In this document: piece after piece, positions 51,176-58,797 of the stretch
How positions within the stretch are numbered: the first letter of the stretch is position 1
Layout: every line of letters begins with the position of its first letter
Assembly (NCBI RefSeq): GCF_028994775.1
Contig: NZ_JAJQMN010000003.1
Span: 186,001-250,000 of the forward strand
From: Promicromonospora iranensis
GTDB taxonomy: Bacteria; Actinomycetota; Actinomycetes; Actinomycetales; Cellulomonadaceae
Length of the DNA: 64,000 nucleotides
Reading direction: 5' to 3'
Made by a program: the position numbers and the translations under genes
The notes under the pieces: generated by a model
Database searches by the model: none
Seen by the model: only the letters and a program-made list of their open reading frames with translations
Told to the model about the DNA's origin: nothing

Positions 51176-52180
51176 ATGTCTGCCACGAGCCCCGCACCCG
51201 AACACACCGCCCGCGAGCTGCCGGCGGAGCCGATCGACGCCGTGGTGATCGGCGGTGGCGCCGCCGGCCTGAACGGCGCCCTCATGCTGGCGCGCTCACG
51301 CCGCTCGGTCGTCGTGATCGACAGCGGCACGCCCCGCAACGCGCCGGCCGAGGGCGTGCACGGCCTGCTGGGCCACGACGGCGTTCCGCCGTCCGAGCTC
51401 CTGGAACGAGGGCGTGCGGAGGTCCGCGGCTACGGCGGCTCGGTACGGACCGGCGAGGTGATCAAGGCCGCCCCGGCGGACCCGTCCGCCGACGGCGACC
51501 CGCGCTTCACCGTCACCCTGGCCGACGGCACCACGCTGCACGCGCGCCGGCTCCTGGTGGCCACCGGCCTGCGTGACGTCCTGCCCGACATCCCGGGCCT
51601 GGCCGAGCACTGGGGCCACAGCGTGGTGCACTGCCCCTACTGCCACGGTTGGGAGGTCCGCGACGAGCCGATCGGCGTCATCGCGACCGGGCCGGCGTCG
51701 GTCCACCAGGCGCTCCTGTTCCGCCAGCTCACCGACGACCTCGTCTACTTCACGCGTGGCACCACGCTGGACGACGACACCCGGGCGCGCTTCGCGGCAC
51801 GCGGTATCCGGGTCGTCGACGACGCCGTCGACCAGGTCGTGGCCGAGGACGACGGGGGCATCGCCGGCGTGCGGCTCGCGGACGGCCAACTCGTGGCCCG
51901 GAGGGTCCTCTCCGTCGCGACCACCATGCTGGCGCGCACCGACGGCCTGGAGGATCTGGGGCTGCCCATGCAGGACCTGCCCCTCGGCATGGGCCGGCAC
52001 GTCGTGACCGGGATGGCCGGGACCACCGAGGTACCGGGTGTCTGGGTGGCAGGCAACGCGACCGAGGCTTCGGCCCAGGTCGGAGCCTCTGCGGCGGCCG
52101 GTGCGATGGCCGGCGCCCACATCAACGCCGACCTGGTCACCGCCGACACCACAGCGGCTCTCGCGCAGACACCCCGGTAG
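51176..52180 (+). CDS. Thioredoxin-reductase-like FAD/NAD(P) oxidoreductase
   Basis: 334 aa. FAD motif GGGAAGLNGA (residues 26-35), redox-active CPYC (Cys153, Cys156) and a second FAD-contact region VPGVWVAGNATEASAQVGASAAAG. Low-molecular-weight TrxR relatives of this type in actinobacteria often act on small disulfides or in stress rather than on thioredoxin. ATG 51176 has AAGGAAA upstream. No thioredoxin gene is adjacent. Confidence 0.87.
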   Translation: MSATSPAPEHTARELPAEPIDAVVIGGGAAGLNGALMLARSRRSVVVIDSGTPRNAPAEGVHGLLGHDGVPPSELLERGRAEVRGYGGSVRTGEVIKAAPADPSADGDPRFTVTLADGTTLHARRLLVATGLRDVLPDIPGLAEHWGHSVVHCPYCHGWEVRDEPIGVIATGPASVHQALLFRQLTDDLVYFTRGTTLDDDTRARFAARGIRVVDDAVDQVVAEDDGGIAGVRLADGQLVARRVLSVATTMLARTDGLEDLGLPMQDLPLGMGRHVVTGMAGTTEVPGVWVAGNATEASAQVGASAAAGAMAGAHINADLVTADTTAALAQTPR

Positions 52181-52192
52181 CCGGAAGGAAAC

Positions 52193-52238
52193 AACGAGCC
52201 GGTGGGCTCCCGCAGACGCGGGAGCCCACCGGCTCGTT
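52193..52238. terminator. Bidirectional terminator, 21-bp perfect stem
   Basis: Arms 52193-52213 and 52218-52238 pair perfectly (core CCGGTGGGCTCCCGC) around a four-base AGAC loop, between convergent genes. The right arm ends in TT only. Confidence 0.8.
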
Positions 52239-52258
52239 CACCACCGGACGCGCGACGG

Positions 52259-52822
52259 TCAGTCGCAGGCGTCACAGCGGCCGGTCGCGGGCAGCTGCAT
52301 GTAGCAGCCCGGGCAGCTCGCCGGGGCGGCGTCGGGCGCGTGCGCGAAGGTGTTGGTCTGCGTTCCGGAGAACCCGGCCATCAGGACGCGCTTGTACCCG
52401 CCGCCGTCCTGCTGCAGGTCGACGAAGCCCTTGTTGAAGAAGGCGCTCGCCTCTTGACCGGGGCCGGCCGAGACCGCCACGTACGAGCGGGACGAGGGGA
52501 TCCAGATGCGGGTCTTGTCGAGCCCCTCGGCGATCTCGCGCATCGCCGGGCGGTGCACTTGCGGGATCGGCAGCGCCTCGAGCGCGGCCTCGAACGAGTC
52601 GAAGTCGTCGCGGCTGGTGCCCGAGAGGGCCACGAGGCACGTCTTGCACACCTTGAACTTCTGCCTGTCGAGGTCGGTCGCAGGCTGCAGGGAAGCCAGA
52701 CGATCCTCGGACAGGTGCTGGCAGTCCTTGCCGTGCAGGACCTTGCCGTATGGAACCCGGAAGAGGAGCTCTACCGGGATCTCTGCTCCTGCCAGTGCAG
52801 GGGTCTCGCTGGACGTAGTCAC
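52259..52822 (-). CDS. Uncharacterised protein with C-terminal zinc ribbon
   Basis: 187-aa protein, not confidently assigned. Two Cys pairs at the end (CPGCYMQLPATGRCDACD) form a probable zinc ribbon. An upstream CxxC (KVCKTCL) and DCQHL may bind a second metal. The middle region (WIPSSRSYVAVSAGPGQEASAFFNKGFVDLQ) looks like a small beta domain. FBP-domain relatives that bind EF-G have a similar layout, but I am unsure. GTG 52822 is preceded at six bases by GATACT. Confidence 0.65.
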   Translation of the reverse strand: MTTSSETPALAGAEIPVELLFRVPYGKVLHGKDCQHLSEDRLASLQPATDLDRQKFKVCKTCLVALSGTSRDDFDSFEAALEALPIPQVHRPAMREIAEGLDKTRIWIPSSRSYVAVSAGPGQEASAFFNKGFVDLQQDGGGYKRVLMAGFSGTQTNTFAHAPDAAPASCPGCYMQLPATGRCDACD

Positions 52823-52989
52823 CTGTTAAGTATCGCTGCTGAAAGTGGCCTGTGGGGCCGCCTCGGCGAACTCGTCCTCGACGAGCGCCCGAGCCGGCCC
52901 TGCCGACCGTGCGGCTGATCGTGCGTCCGTGCTCGTCAGGGGCCCGTCAGCGGCTCGTCAGATGCTCTTGCGCGATCCGTCGCACGCGG

Positions 52990-53214
52990 TCATCCCGATG
53001 CAGCCGTGGCGATGGTGGGCACGGGAACCGGATCGGGTTCCGTGTCCGCCCAGTCCGGCACCCAGGCGCCGTCGGCGCCCGGGCGCACCGTCCAGCAGAG
53101 GGCCGCGGGCTCCCACAGGAAGTCCGCGGGCTCCAGGCGCTCCAGGTGGTACTCGAACAGCGACCAGGTGAAGTCGAACTGCCAGCGCAACAGATCACGT
53201 CGGGAATCGCTCAC
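52990..53214 (-). pseudogene. DinB-family protein, truncated remnant
   Basis: 74 codons that match the first part of actinobacterial DinB-like proteins: RRDLLRWQFDFTWSLFEYHL, then FLWEPAALCWTVRPG and WVPDWADTEPDPVPVPTIA. The normal continuation (a tryptophan/histidine-rich helix and metal-binding His, about 100 more residues) is missing; the frame ends in TAASG and stop. No continuation was found in other frames downstream, so a deletion removed it. It may still be translated. Confidence 0.65.
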
Positions 53215-53282
53215 CCGGGGACCCTGACAGCCCTCCCTCGTCCAGGAAAGCGATTGTCCGGTGGCAGGCCTCGCCCTGGCTG

Positions 53283-53969
53283 CTACCAGGGCAGCACCCC
53301 GTTCTCGTCCTGGAAGGTGCCGGAAGGCCCGTCCGGGCCGAGGGTCGCCAGGCGCACGACGGTCCGCGCACTCTCCTCCACCGGCCTGCCGATGCCGAAG
53401 GCCGCGGTCATGTCCGTCGCGGTCGCCCCGGGTTCGAGCGCGTTGAACGTGATGTCCGGCTGGGACTTCGAGTACTGCACGGTCAGCATGGTCGCCGCCG
53501 CCTTGGACGCTGCGTAGAGCGCGAGCGGTATGCCGGACTCGGGACGGTCGGGATTGGTCACCGCCCAGAACGAGCCCATGCTGCTCGAGACGGTCACCAC
53601 GACGGCCTTCGAGGACTTGTGCAGCAAGGGCAGTGCCGCCTCGGTGACCCGCACCAGGCCTACCGCGTTGGTGTCGAAGGCCCGCAGGGCCGCCGGGCCG
53701 TCCACGGGCCCGTCCGCCAGAATCCCGGCGTTGTGGACGAGCACGTCCAGCACCCCTTCGGCCTCTGCGATGGTCGCCAGCGCGCCGGCGACCGAGGCGT
53801 CGTCGGTCACGTCGAGCTGTACGAACCGCGCGCCCAGCGTGGCCGCCGCCTTCTCACCCCGCTCGACGTCCCGCGCCCCGATGTAGACGGTGTGGCCCAG
53901 CTCCAGGAGCTGGCGGGCGGTCTCGTAGCCGATGCCCTTGTTGGCACCGGTGATCAATGTGACGGTCAT
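53283..53969 (-). CDS. Short-chain dehydrogenase/reductase
   Basis: 228-aa SDR with TGANKGIG cofactor motif (7-14), NAG (80-82), Ser in SSSMGSFW (about 129) and Tyr152/Lys156 (YAASK). The SDR is of the kind often paired with MmyB-type regulators. ATG 53969 has GAGGGAG upstream. The divergent XRE gene at 54111 is its probable regulator. Substrate unknown. Confidence 0.9.
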   Translation of the reverse strand: MTVTLITGANKGIGYETARQLLELGHTVYIGARDVERGEKAAATLGARFVQLDVTDDASVAGALATIAEAEGVLDVLVHNAGILADGPVDGPAALRAFDTNAVGLVRVTEAALPLLHKSSKAVVVTVSSSMGSFWAVTNPDRPESGIPLALYAASKAAATMLTVQYSKSQPDITFNALEPGATATDMTAAFGIGRPVEESARTVVRLATLGPDGPSGTFQDENGVLPW

Positions 53970-54098
53970 GCGTCTCCCTCGTCGAAATTCCTGGCCCGAT
54001 GGGGCCGTTGGAAACGCTATGGACAGCCACCCGCCTCGACCAGAGCCCCCGCGAGCCTGGGGTGTGGCAGGGCCCCCGCTGTATGCGGCCCGGCGCCA

Positions 54099-54110
54099 TA
54101 GGTTGATCTC
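54099..54110 (+). promoter_or_regulatory. Leaderless -10 of the second MmyB-type regulator
   Basis: TAGGTT (54099-54104), six bases, then GTG 54111. Confidence 0.45.
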
Positions 54111-54977
54111 GTGAGCAACAACCCGAACACCCTCGGCGCCTACCTGCGTGCTCGACGCGAGCTGGTGACCCCGCAGCAGGCCGGCATCCCCGATGTGGGC
54201 GTGCGGCGCGTTCCCGGGCTGCGCCGCGAGGAGGTCGCCATGCTCGCCGGGATCAGCGCCGACTACTACCTGCGGCTGGAGCGGGGCCGGGACCGCAACC
54301 CGTCGGTACAGGTGCTCGACTCGATAGCGCGGGTGCTCCAGCTCGACGACGACCATCTCGCGTACCTGCTGTCGCTGGTCGTGGAAGCGCCCCGGCGGCA
54401 CAGGCGGCGGGCGCGCGCGGAGACCGTGCCGGCCGGGGCGCTCAAGCTCCTGGACTCCCTCGCCCAGCCCGCCTTCATCGAGGACCGGTACTTCGACGTC
54501 CTGGCCTCGAACGACCTGGCCAGGGCACTCTCCCCCCGCCTCGCCGCCGGGAGCAACCAGCTGCGGGACATGTTCCTCGACCCGGCCGAGCAGGCCCTCT
54601 ACCCCGGGTGGACCGACTACACGGAGTGCTTCATCGCCAACCTGCGCCAGGCGGTGGGCACCGACATCGACGACCCTCGCTTCATCGACCTGGTCGGTGA
54701 GCTCTCGCTGGGCAGCCCTCTGTTCCGGCAGCTCTGGGCCCGCCACGAGGTGCGCGGACAGCGCGGCGGGCTGATCCGGCTCGACCACCCCCAGGTCGGC
54801 GGGCTGACCCTCAACCGGGAACGACTGGAGATCAGCGGGACCGAGGGCCTGATGCTGGTGGTGTTCCACCCGGACGCCGGGTCCGACGACGCGGACAAGC
54901 TGGCCCTCCTGGCGTCCGCCGGTCTACCCACCTCGGGCAGGCGACGGGCTACCCGCGCCCCCGCCGAGGCCGGTTAG
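54111..54977 (+). CDS. XRE regulator, MmyB-like (paralogue)
   Basis: 288 aa: HTH_31 domain (VTPQQAGIPDVGVRRVPGLR, MLAGISADYYLRLERGRD) and MmyB ligand domain (KLLDSLAQPAFIEDRYFDVL to RLDHPQVGGLTLNRERLEI). Clear paralogue of the 21807 gene. It is divergent from an SDR, the textbook MmyB arrangement, so it probably controls that gene. Confidence 0.9.
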   Translation: MSNNPNTLGAYLRARRELVTPQQAGIPDVGVRRVPGLRREEVAMLAGISADYYLRLERGRDRNPSVQVLDSIARVLQLDDDHLAYLLSLVVEAPRRHRRRARAETVPAGALKLLDSLAQPAFIEDRYFDVLASNDLARALSPRLAAGSNQLRDMFLDPAEQALYPGWTDYTECFIANLRQAVGTDIDDPRFIDLVGELSLGSPLFRQLWARHEVRGQRGGLIRLDHPQVGGLTLNRERLEISGTEGLMLVVFHPDAGSDDADKLALLASAGLPTSGRRRATRAPAEAG

Positions 54978-55053
54978 GAGCGTGACCGCACGATCCCGAG
55001 CTCGATGAGGCTGCGGCCTGTGTCGGCGAGGGTCGGCCGCGCCAAAGTCCGCT

Positions 55054-55110
55054 TCTACCCAGCGATTGGGCCCGAACCTCGCGCGATTGCGGGCCCAATC
55101 GCTGGGTAGA
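55054..55110. repeat. Perfect hairpin, 21-bp stem
   Basis: Arms 55054-55074 and 55090-55110, core CTACCCAGCGATTGGGCCCG, with a 15-base loop. It may terminate the MmyB-type regulator transcript, but lies 77 bp after its stop and has no T tract. Confidence 0.7.
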
Positions 55111-55162
55111 CGCCTCGCACCGCGGCGGTCGTGCGGGTGGGTGGACGCCTGCCGAGTGGACG

Positions 55163-55324
55163 TCGGGTGGACGCCGGTCGGGTGAACGCCAGTCGGGTGA
55201 ACGCCGGTGGACGCCGGTCGGGTGAACGCCGGTCGGGTCGACGCCGGTGGACGCCGGTCGGGTGAACGCCGGTCGGGTGAACGCCGGTCGGGTCGACGCC
55301 GGTGGACGCCGGTCGGGTGAGCGC
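55163..55324. repeat. Minisatellite of 15-bp and 10-bp units
   Basis: Units TCGGGTGAACGCCGG (15 bp, with SR variants) and TGGACGCCGG (10 bp) in order 15-15-15-10-15-15-10-15-15-15-10-15. Unit lengths share a factor of 5, not 3, so coding repeats are unlikely. Confidence 0.8.
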
Positions 55325-55356
55325 ATACCGGATGGCGGCATATCGGGCTGCGGCGG

Positions 55357-55514
55357 TGACTTCGGTCCAATGCATCGCGCACATATGACTTCGGTCGGTT
55401 GCTCTGAGATCGGTCGGTTGATTGACCGATCTCAGAGCAACCGACCGAAGTCAGTAAGCCCGCCAAGCAACCGACCGAAGTCACCGAGCCCCGCGAGGGC
55501 AACTGACCGAAGTC
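55357..55514. repeat. Large perfect hairpin with convergent 17-bp repeats
   Basis: Arms 55386-55415 and 55424-55453 are a perfect 30-bp inverted repeat with an 8-base loop. The outer 17 bp, GCAACCGACCGAAGTCA, recurs as direct copies at 55437, 55467 and 55498 (one variant), and inverted at 55386 and, truncated, at 55357. Spacing is 29-31 bp, with copies facing the loop from both sides. Confidence 0.8.
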
Positions 55515-55714
55515 GGCGGCTGCTACCCGACAGTCGACGGCCGCTACCCGACCGGGGTGCCGTCGTGCCCCGGCTACTCCCCGTCCCGAGCTGATGCCTC
55601 GCGGCGGTGGCGGTTCACCGGGAGGCCACGCAGGAGGAGCCATTTCAGAGACTCTTCCTGCCGGCCGCCGCTACGGTGTCGCCAGGCACATCACCGACCT
55701 GTGAGCGGGGCACC

Positions 55715-56353
55715 ATGGCGCGACGACCGAGCAGACGACCGAGCACGGACCGCCTCCGACAACACTGGGACCGGCAGTCCGCGGGCTACGACCGGAAGAT
55801 GGGCCGTGCCGAACGCCTGCTCGGCGACACCCGCGACTGGGTGTGCCGCCAGGCCACGGGGCAGGTCCTCGAGGTCGCCGTCGGCACCGGCCTGAACATC
55901 GGCCGGTATCCCGAACAGGTCACACTGACCGGCATGGACCTCAGCCCGGCCATGCTCGACGGCGCCCGCGAGCGGGCGGCCGCCCTGGGTCGCGACGTCG
56001 ACCTCCGGGTCGGCGACGCCCAGCGGCTCGAGTTCGACGACGCCTCGTTCGACACGGTGGTCTGCACCTTCGGGCTGTGCGCGGTGCCCGACGACCGGGG
56101 CGCCGTCGACGAGATGGTGCGGGTGCTGCGCCCCGGCGGCCTGCTTCTGCTGGCGGACCACGTGGTCAGCACCTCGCCCGTGGTCCGGCTGCTCCAGGCA
56201 GCCGCCGAGCTGTACAGCGTGCCGGTCGAGAACGAGCACTTCCGGCGGCGTCCGATCCTGCACGTCAGGGCCGCCGGGCTCGACATCGAGCGGCAGGACC
56301 GGTTCACGAAGGGGACCATCGAGCGCCTCGCGGCCCGCAGGCCCGCGAACTAG
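55715..56353 (+). CDS. Class I SAM-dependent methyltransferase (UbiE/Methyltransf_11 type)
   Basis: 212 aa. Motif I VLEVAVGTGLNIG (51-63), motif II GMDLSPAMLDGARERA, motif post-I VGDAQRLEFDDASFDTVVC and VLRPGGLLLLADHV. The substrate is unknown; UbiE/phospholipid-type methylases look similar. ATG 55715 is chosen with GCGGGG upstream; an in-frame upstream start at 55607 has no site. Confidence 0.87.
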   Translation: MARRPSRRPSTDRLRQHWDRQSAGYDRKMGRAERLLGDTRDWVCRQATGQVLEVAVGTGLNIGRYPEQVTLTGMDLSPAMLDGARERAAALGRDVDLRVGDAQRLEFDDASFDTVVCTFGLCAVPDDRGAVDEMVRVLRPGGLLLLADHVVSTSPVVRLLQAAAELYSVPVENEHFRRRPILHVRAAGLDIERQDRFTKGTIERLAARRPAN

Positions 56354-56508
56354 GACGTCACCGGGCCACCCGACCGGATGGCGGTGGTCGCCGGCGTCGC
56401 ACAGCGGCGGCCCTGCTGACGGTCCCGTCCCCGACGACACGGTTGACTTCAGGTCGACATGAACTCGCATCATGACCGGGACACAGTCGACCGACCGGAC
56501 GAGGACAC

Positions 56509-57117
56509 ATGGGCGCGCAGCACTGGGACGAGCGGTACAGCAGCAAGGACCAGCTCTTCAGCGGAAACCCCAACGGGGTGCTCGTCGCCGAGGCCGCCGA
56601 TCTCCCGCCGGGCCGGGCGCTCGACGTCGGCTGCGGCGAGGGTGGGGACGCGCTCTGGCTGGCCGGACGCGGCTGGCAGGTGACCGCCGTCGACATCTCC
56701 CAGGTCGCACTGGACCGCGGCGCTGCCGCGGCCGCCGGAGCGGGACTGGCAGGACGGGTGACGTGGCAGCACGCCGATCTCACCGCCACGCCACCGCCCA
56801 CCGGCCCGTTCGACCTGGTGTCCCTCCAGTACTTCCCGCTCCCGACCAGGTCGGGCCACGCGGCAGTGCGCCGTCTCCTGGACGTGGTGGCGCCCGGCGG
56901 CATCCTGCTCGTCGGCAGCCACGACATGGCCGACCTGGCCACGTACCGGCACCCGGACTTCGACCCCGCCGACTACTACGCGCCCGGCGACATCGCGCGG
57001 ATCCTCGGCGACGACTGGGCAGTCGAGGTCAACGAGAGCAGGCTCCGCACCACCGCCCCGCCCGAGGGCACGCACCACGTCCACGACACTGTGCTGCGCG
57101 CCCGGCGCCTGCGCTGA
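56509..57117 (+). CDS. SAM-dependent methyltransferase (TehB/thiopurine-like)
   Basis: 202 aa. HWDERYSSKDQLFSGNPN at the N-terminus and motif I ALDVGCGEGGDALWLAGRG are typical of the TehB/thiopurine methyltransferase-like group that detoxifies oxyanions or small thiols. No signal or membrane region. ATG 56509 has GAGGAC upstream. A separate transcript from the previous methyltransferase is likely, given 155 bp between them. Confidence 0.87.
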   Translation: MGAQHWDERYSSKDQLFSGNPNGVLVAEAADLPPGRALDVGCGEGGDALWLAGRGWQVTAVDISQVALDRGAAAAAGAGLAGRVTWQHADLTATPPPTGPFDLVSLQYFPLPTRSGHAAVRRLLDVVAPGGILLVGSHDMADLATYRHPDFDPADYYAPGDIARILGDDWAVEVNESRLRTTAPPEGTHHVHDTVLRARRLR

Positions 57118-57126
57118 CGGGGCCCG

Positions 57127-57855
57127 TCAGGCGGCTGCCAGGGCACCCAGGGCGCGGGCCATCTCGGCATTGAACTCCTCCGGTGCCAGCGGCAGCCGCG
57201 CCTTGATGTCCCGGCTCCACTGGTCGGCGAGGACCTCGGCGGAGCCCGCCTCCACGCCGTCGAGCACCGCGTCGGCCAGGTCCGACGGCGCGAGCTTGTC
57301 CACCGTCCAGCCGGCCGACATGTCGGTGTCGGCCAGCCCCAGGTGGACGCCGGTCACGAGCGTGCCCTGCTCGGCGAGCTCCAGGCGCACGCCGTTGGTC
57401 ATGGCCCACGCGGCGGCCTTGGTCAGGTGGTAGGTGTTCGCGCCGTTGACCCCGAACCACGACATGGCGGAGAGGATGTTCACGATCGCGCCTCCGCCGT
57501 TCGTGGCGAGCGCCGGCGCGAAGCTCTGGATCATGCTCAGGTGGCCGAGCACGTTGGTCTCCAGCTCGTGCCGGACCAGGTCGAACGAGCCGGTCACCAG
57601 AGCGGTGCCGGTCTGGATCCCGGCGTTGTTGACGAGCAGCGAGACGTCCGGGGCGGCCTGCGCCGCCGCGCGCACCGACGCGGGGTCGGTGATGTCGAGG
57701 GCCAGCGCCTCGACCCCGGCCAGGTCCACGGTCTCGGGCCGTCGGGCCGCCGCGTAGACCTTGCGTGCGCCCCGCTCGAGAAGGCGCTGGGCGATGGCAC
57801 GGCCCAGGCCACGGTTGGCTCCGGTGACGAGGGCGACTGAGTTGTTGATGTCCAT
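57127..57855 (-). CDS. Short-chain dehydrogenase/reductase under MerR-type promoter
   Basis: 242-aa SDR: TGANRGLG (11-18), NNAG (76-79), Ser in LSAMSW (about 129-131) and Tyr142/Lys146 (YHLTK). ATG 57855 has no Shine-Dalgarno, and TAGCGT ends seven bases upstream. An 18-bp palindrome lies in the unusually long -35/-10 spacer, as in SoxR-type promoters. No regulator gene is adjacent. Substrate unknown; quinone or aldehyde reduction would fit a stress-induced enzyme. Confidence 0.9.
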   Translation of the reverse strand: MDINNSVALVTGANRGLGRAIAQRLLERGARKVYAAARRPETVDLAGVEALALDITDPASVRAAAQAAPDVSLLVNNAGIQTGTALVTGSFDLVRHELETNVLGHLSMIQSFAPALATNGGGAIVNILSAMSWFGVNGANTYHLTKAAAWAMTNGVRLELAEQGTLVTGVHLGLADTDMSAGWTVDKLAPSDLADAVLDGVEAGSAEVLADQWSRDIKARLPLAPEEFNAEMARALGALAAA

Positions 57856-57897
57856 GCCCCGCACGCTAGGACCTGACGTTGACGTCAGGGGCAAGAG
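57856..57897 (-). promoter_or_regulatory. MerR/SoxR-type promoter of the SDR
   Basis: Minus strand: TTGCCC (57892-57897 region), 20-bp spacer, TAGCGT, seven bases, ATG. The spacer contains CCTGACGT-tg-ACGTCAGG (57872-57889), a perfect dyad with the length and layout of SoxR boxes. The regulator is elsewhere in the genome. Confidence 0.6.
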
Positions 57898-57916
57898 CAA
57901 CCCGCCGGGCACCCGG

Positions 57917-58678
57917 CTACGGCCGGCCGACCCGCTCCCCGTCGACGTAGAGCTCCAGGTCGGCGCTCTTCTCCGGCCAGAAGCAGACCAGCCCGGCCAC
58001 CCGCAGCGCCTCGCGCAGGGGTGTCTCGTAGCCCCAGACCACGTCAGGCACCTCCAGGTCCCCGACCTTCAGGGTCCAGTACGACGCCGATCCCTTGTAC
58101 GGGCAGTGGCTCACGGTGTCGGTGGGCGTGAGCAGGTCCATCCGCACGTCGGTCCGGGGCAGGTAGTAGCGCGGGCCCAGCCCGGTCTCGGTGAGCACCA
58201 CCGGACGGCGCGACTCGGCGACCACCTCTCCTCCGGCCACCACACGCACGTGCCGGCTCGACGGCAGCGCGTCGATCCGCACGTACGGGCTGCGCGTGTG
58301 GGTGTGCAGCACCTCTTCTTCCTCGAGCCAGGTGTCGAAAGCCGACCACACCAGGGTGAACGCGCCCCGGACGGCCTCGTCCGGGGCCTCCGGGTAGCTC
58401 CGCGCGGCGCCCTTCAGCATGCGGTCGCCGACGACGACGTCGAACACCTCGCTGATCCCGAGCGCCTCGGACTGCTTGCCCTGGCCTGCCGGGCGCAGCT
58501 CTGCCTTCAGATCCTCGGGCGCGAAGAAGTACCGGGGGAAGTACGCGTTCTCCCAGACCAGCAGCGCCGGGTCGGCGTCGGCCACCAGGGTGCCCTCGCT
58601 GAAGGCCCGGATCCGGGTCTGCCCGGACCGGGCCGCTCCCGGCGGGATCACGAACGGGTTCTCGACGATGTCAGACAT
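57917..58678 (-). CDS. DUF427 tandem-domain protein
   Basis: 253-aa protein with two DUF427 domains. Typical motifs are LVWENAYFPRYFFAPEDL in the first, and YYLPRTDVRMDLL, CPYKGSASYW and GLVCFWPEK in the second. The family is widespread in actinobacteria, without an established function. ATG 58678 has GAGAGG upstream; an in-frame GTG at 58687 is possible. Confidence 0.88.
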   Translation of the reverse strand: MSDIVENPFVIPPGAARSGQTRIRAFSEGTLVADADPALLVWENAYFPRYFFAPEDLKAELRPAGQGKQSEALGISEVFDVVVGDRMLKGAARSYPEAPDEAVRGAFTLVWSAFDTWLEEEEVLHTHTRSPYVRIDALPSSRHVRVVAGGEVVAESRRPVVLTETGLGPRYYLPRTDVRMDLLTPTDTVSHCPYKGSASYWTLKVGDLEVPDVVWGYETPLREALRVAGLVCFWPEKSADLELYVDGERVGRP

Positions 58679-58797
58679 CTCTGTCACCTCTCGCTGCGGG
58701 GCCTGGTCCCGGGGACCACGCTACCCACGGCCCCGGGCGTCTCACCCCTCGACAACCCGTCGGGCCGCCGAGGTTGTTCCCCGCCCGGGGCCGGCCG

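Larger units (their letters stand above)
54978..55714. other. 737-bp gene-free region dense in repeats and hairpins
   Basis: Between the MmyB-type regulator and the first methyltransferase. It holds the hairpin at 55054-55110, the minisatellite at 55163-55324 and the large hairpin with satellite repeats at 55357-55514. Open frames across it only reflect repeat composition. The last 200 bp (55515-55714) show no recognised feature. Confidence 0.75.

Noticed and set aside
55357-55514. CRISPR array
   Set aside because: The 17-bp repeats with 13-14-bp spacers are too short and change direction at the hairpin, and no cas gene is present.
54924-55643. Minus-strand open frame across the repeat-rich gap
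   Set aside because: It is made of repeated PTGVHP/RRSPDRR strings produced by the minisatellite, has no ribosome site, and repeat units are not multiples of three.
56446-56474. TTGACT/CATCAT promoter before the second methyltransferase
   Set aside because: Spacing is 18-19 bp and the -10 is poor; not convincing without mapped 5' ends.
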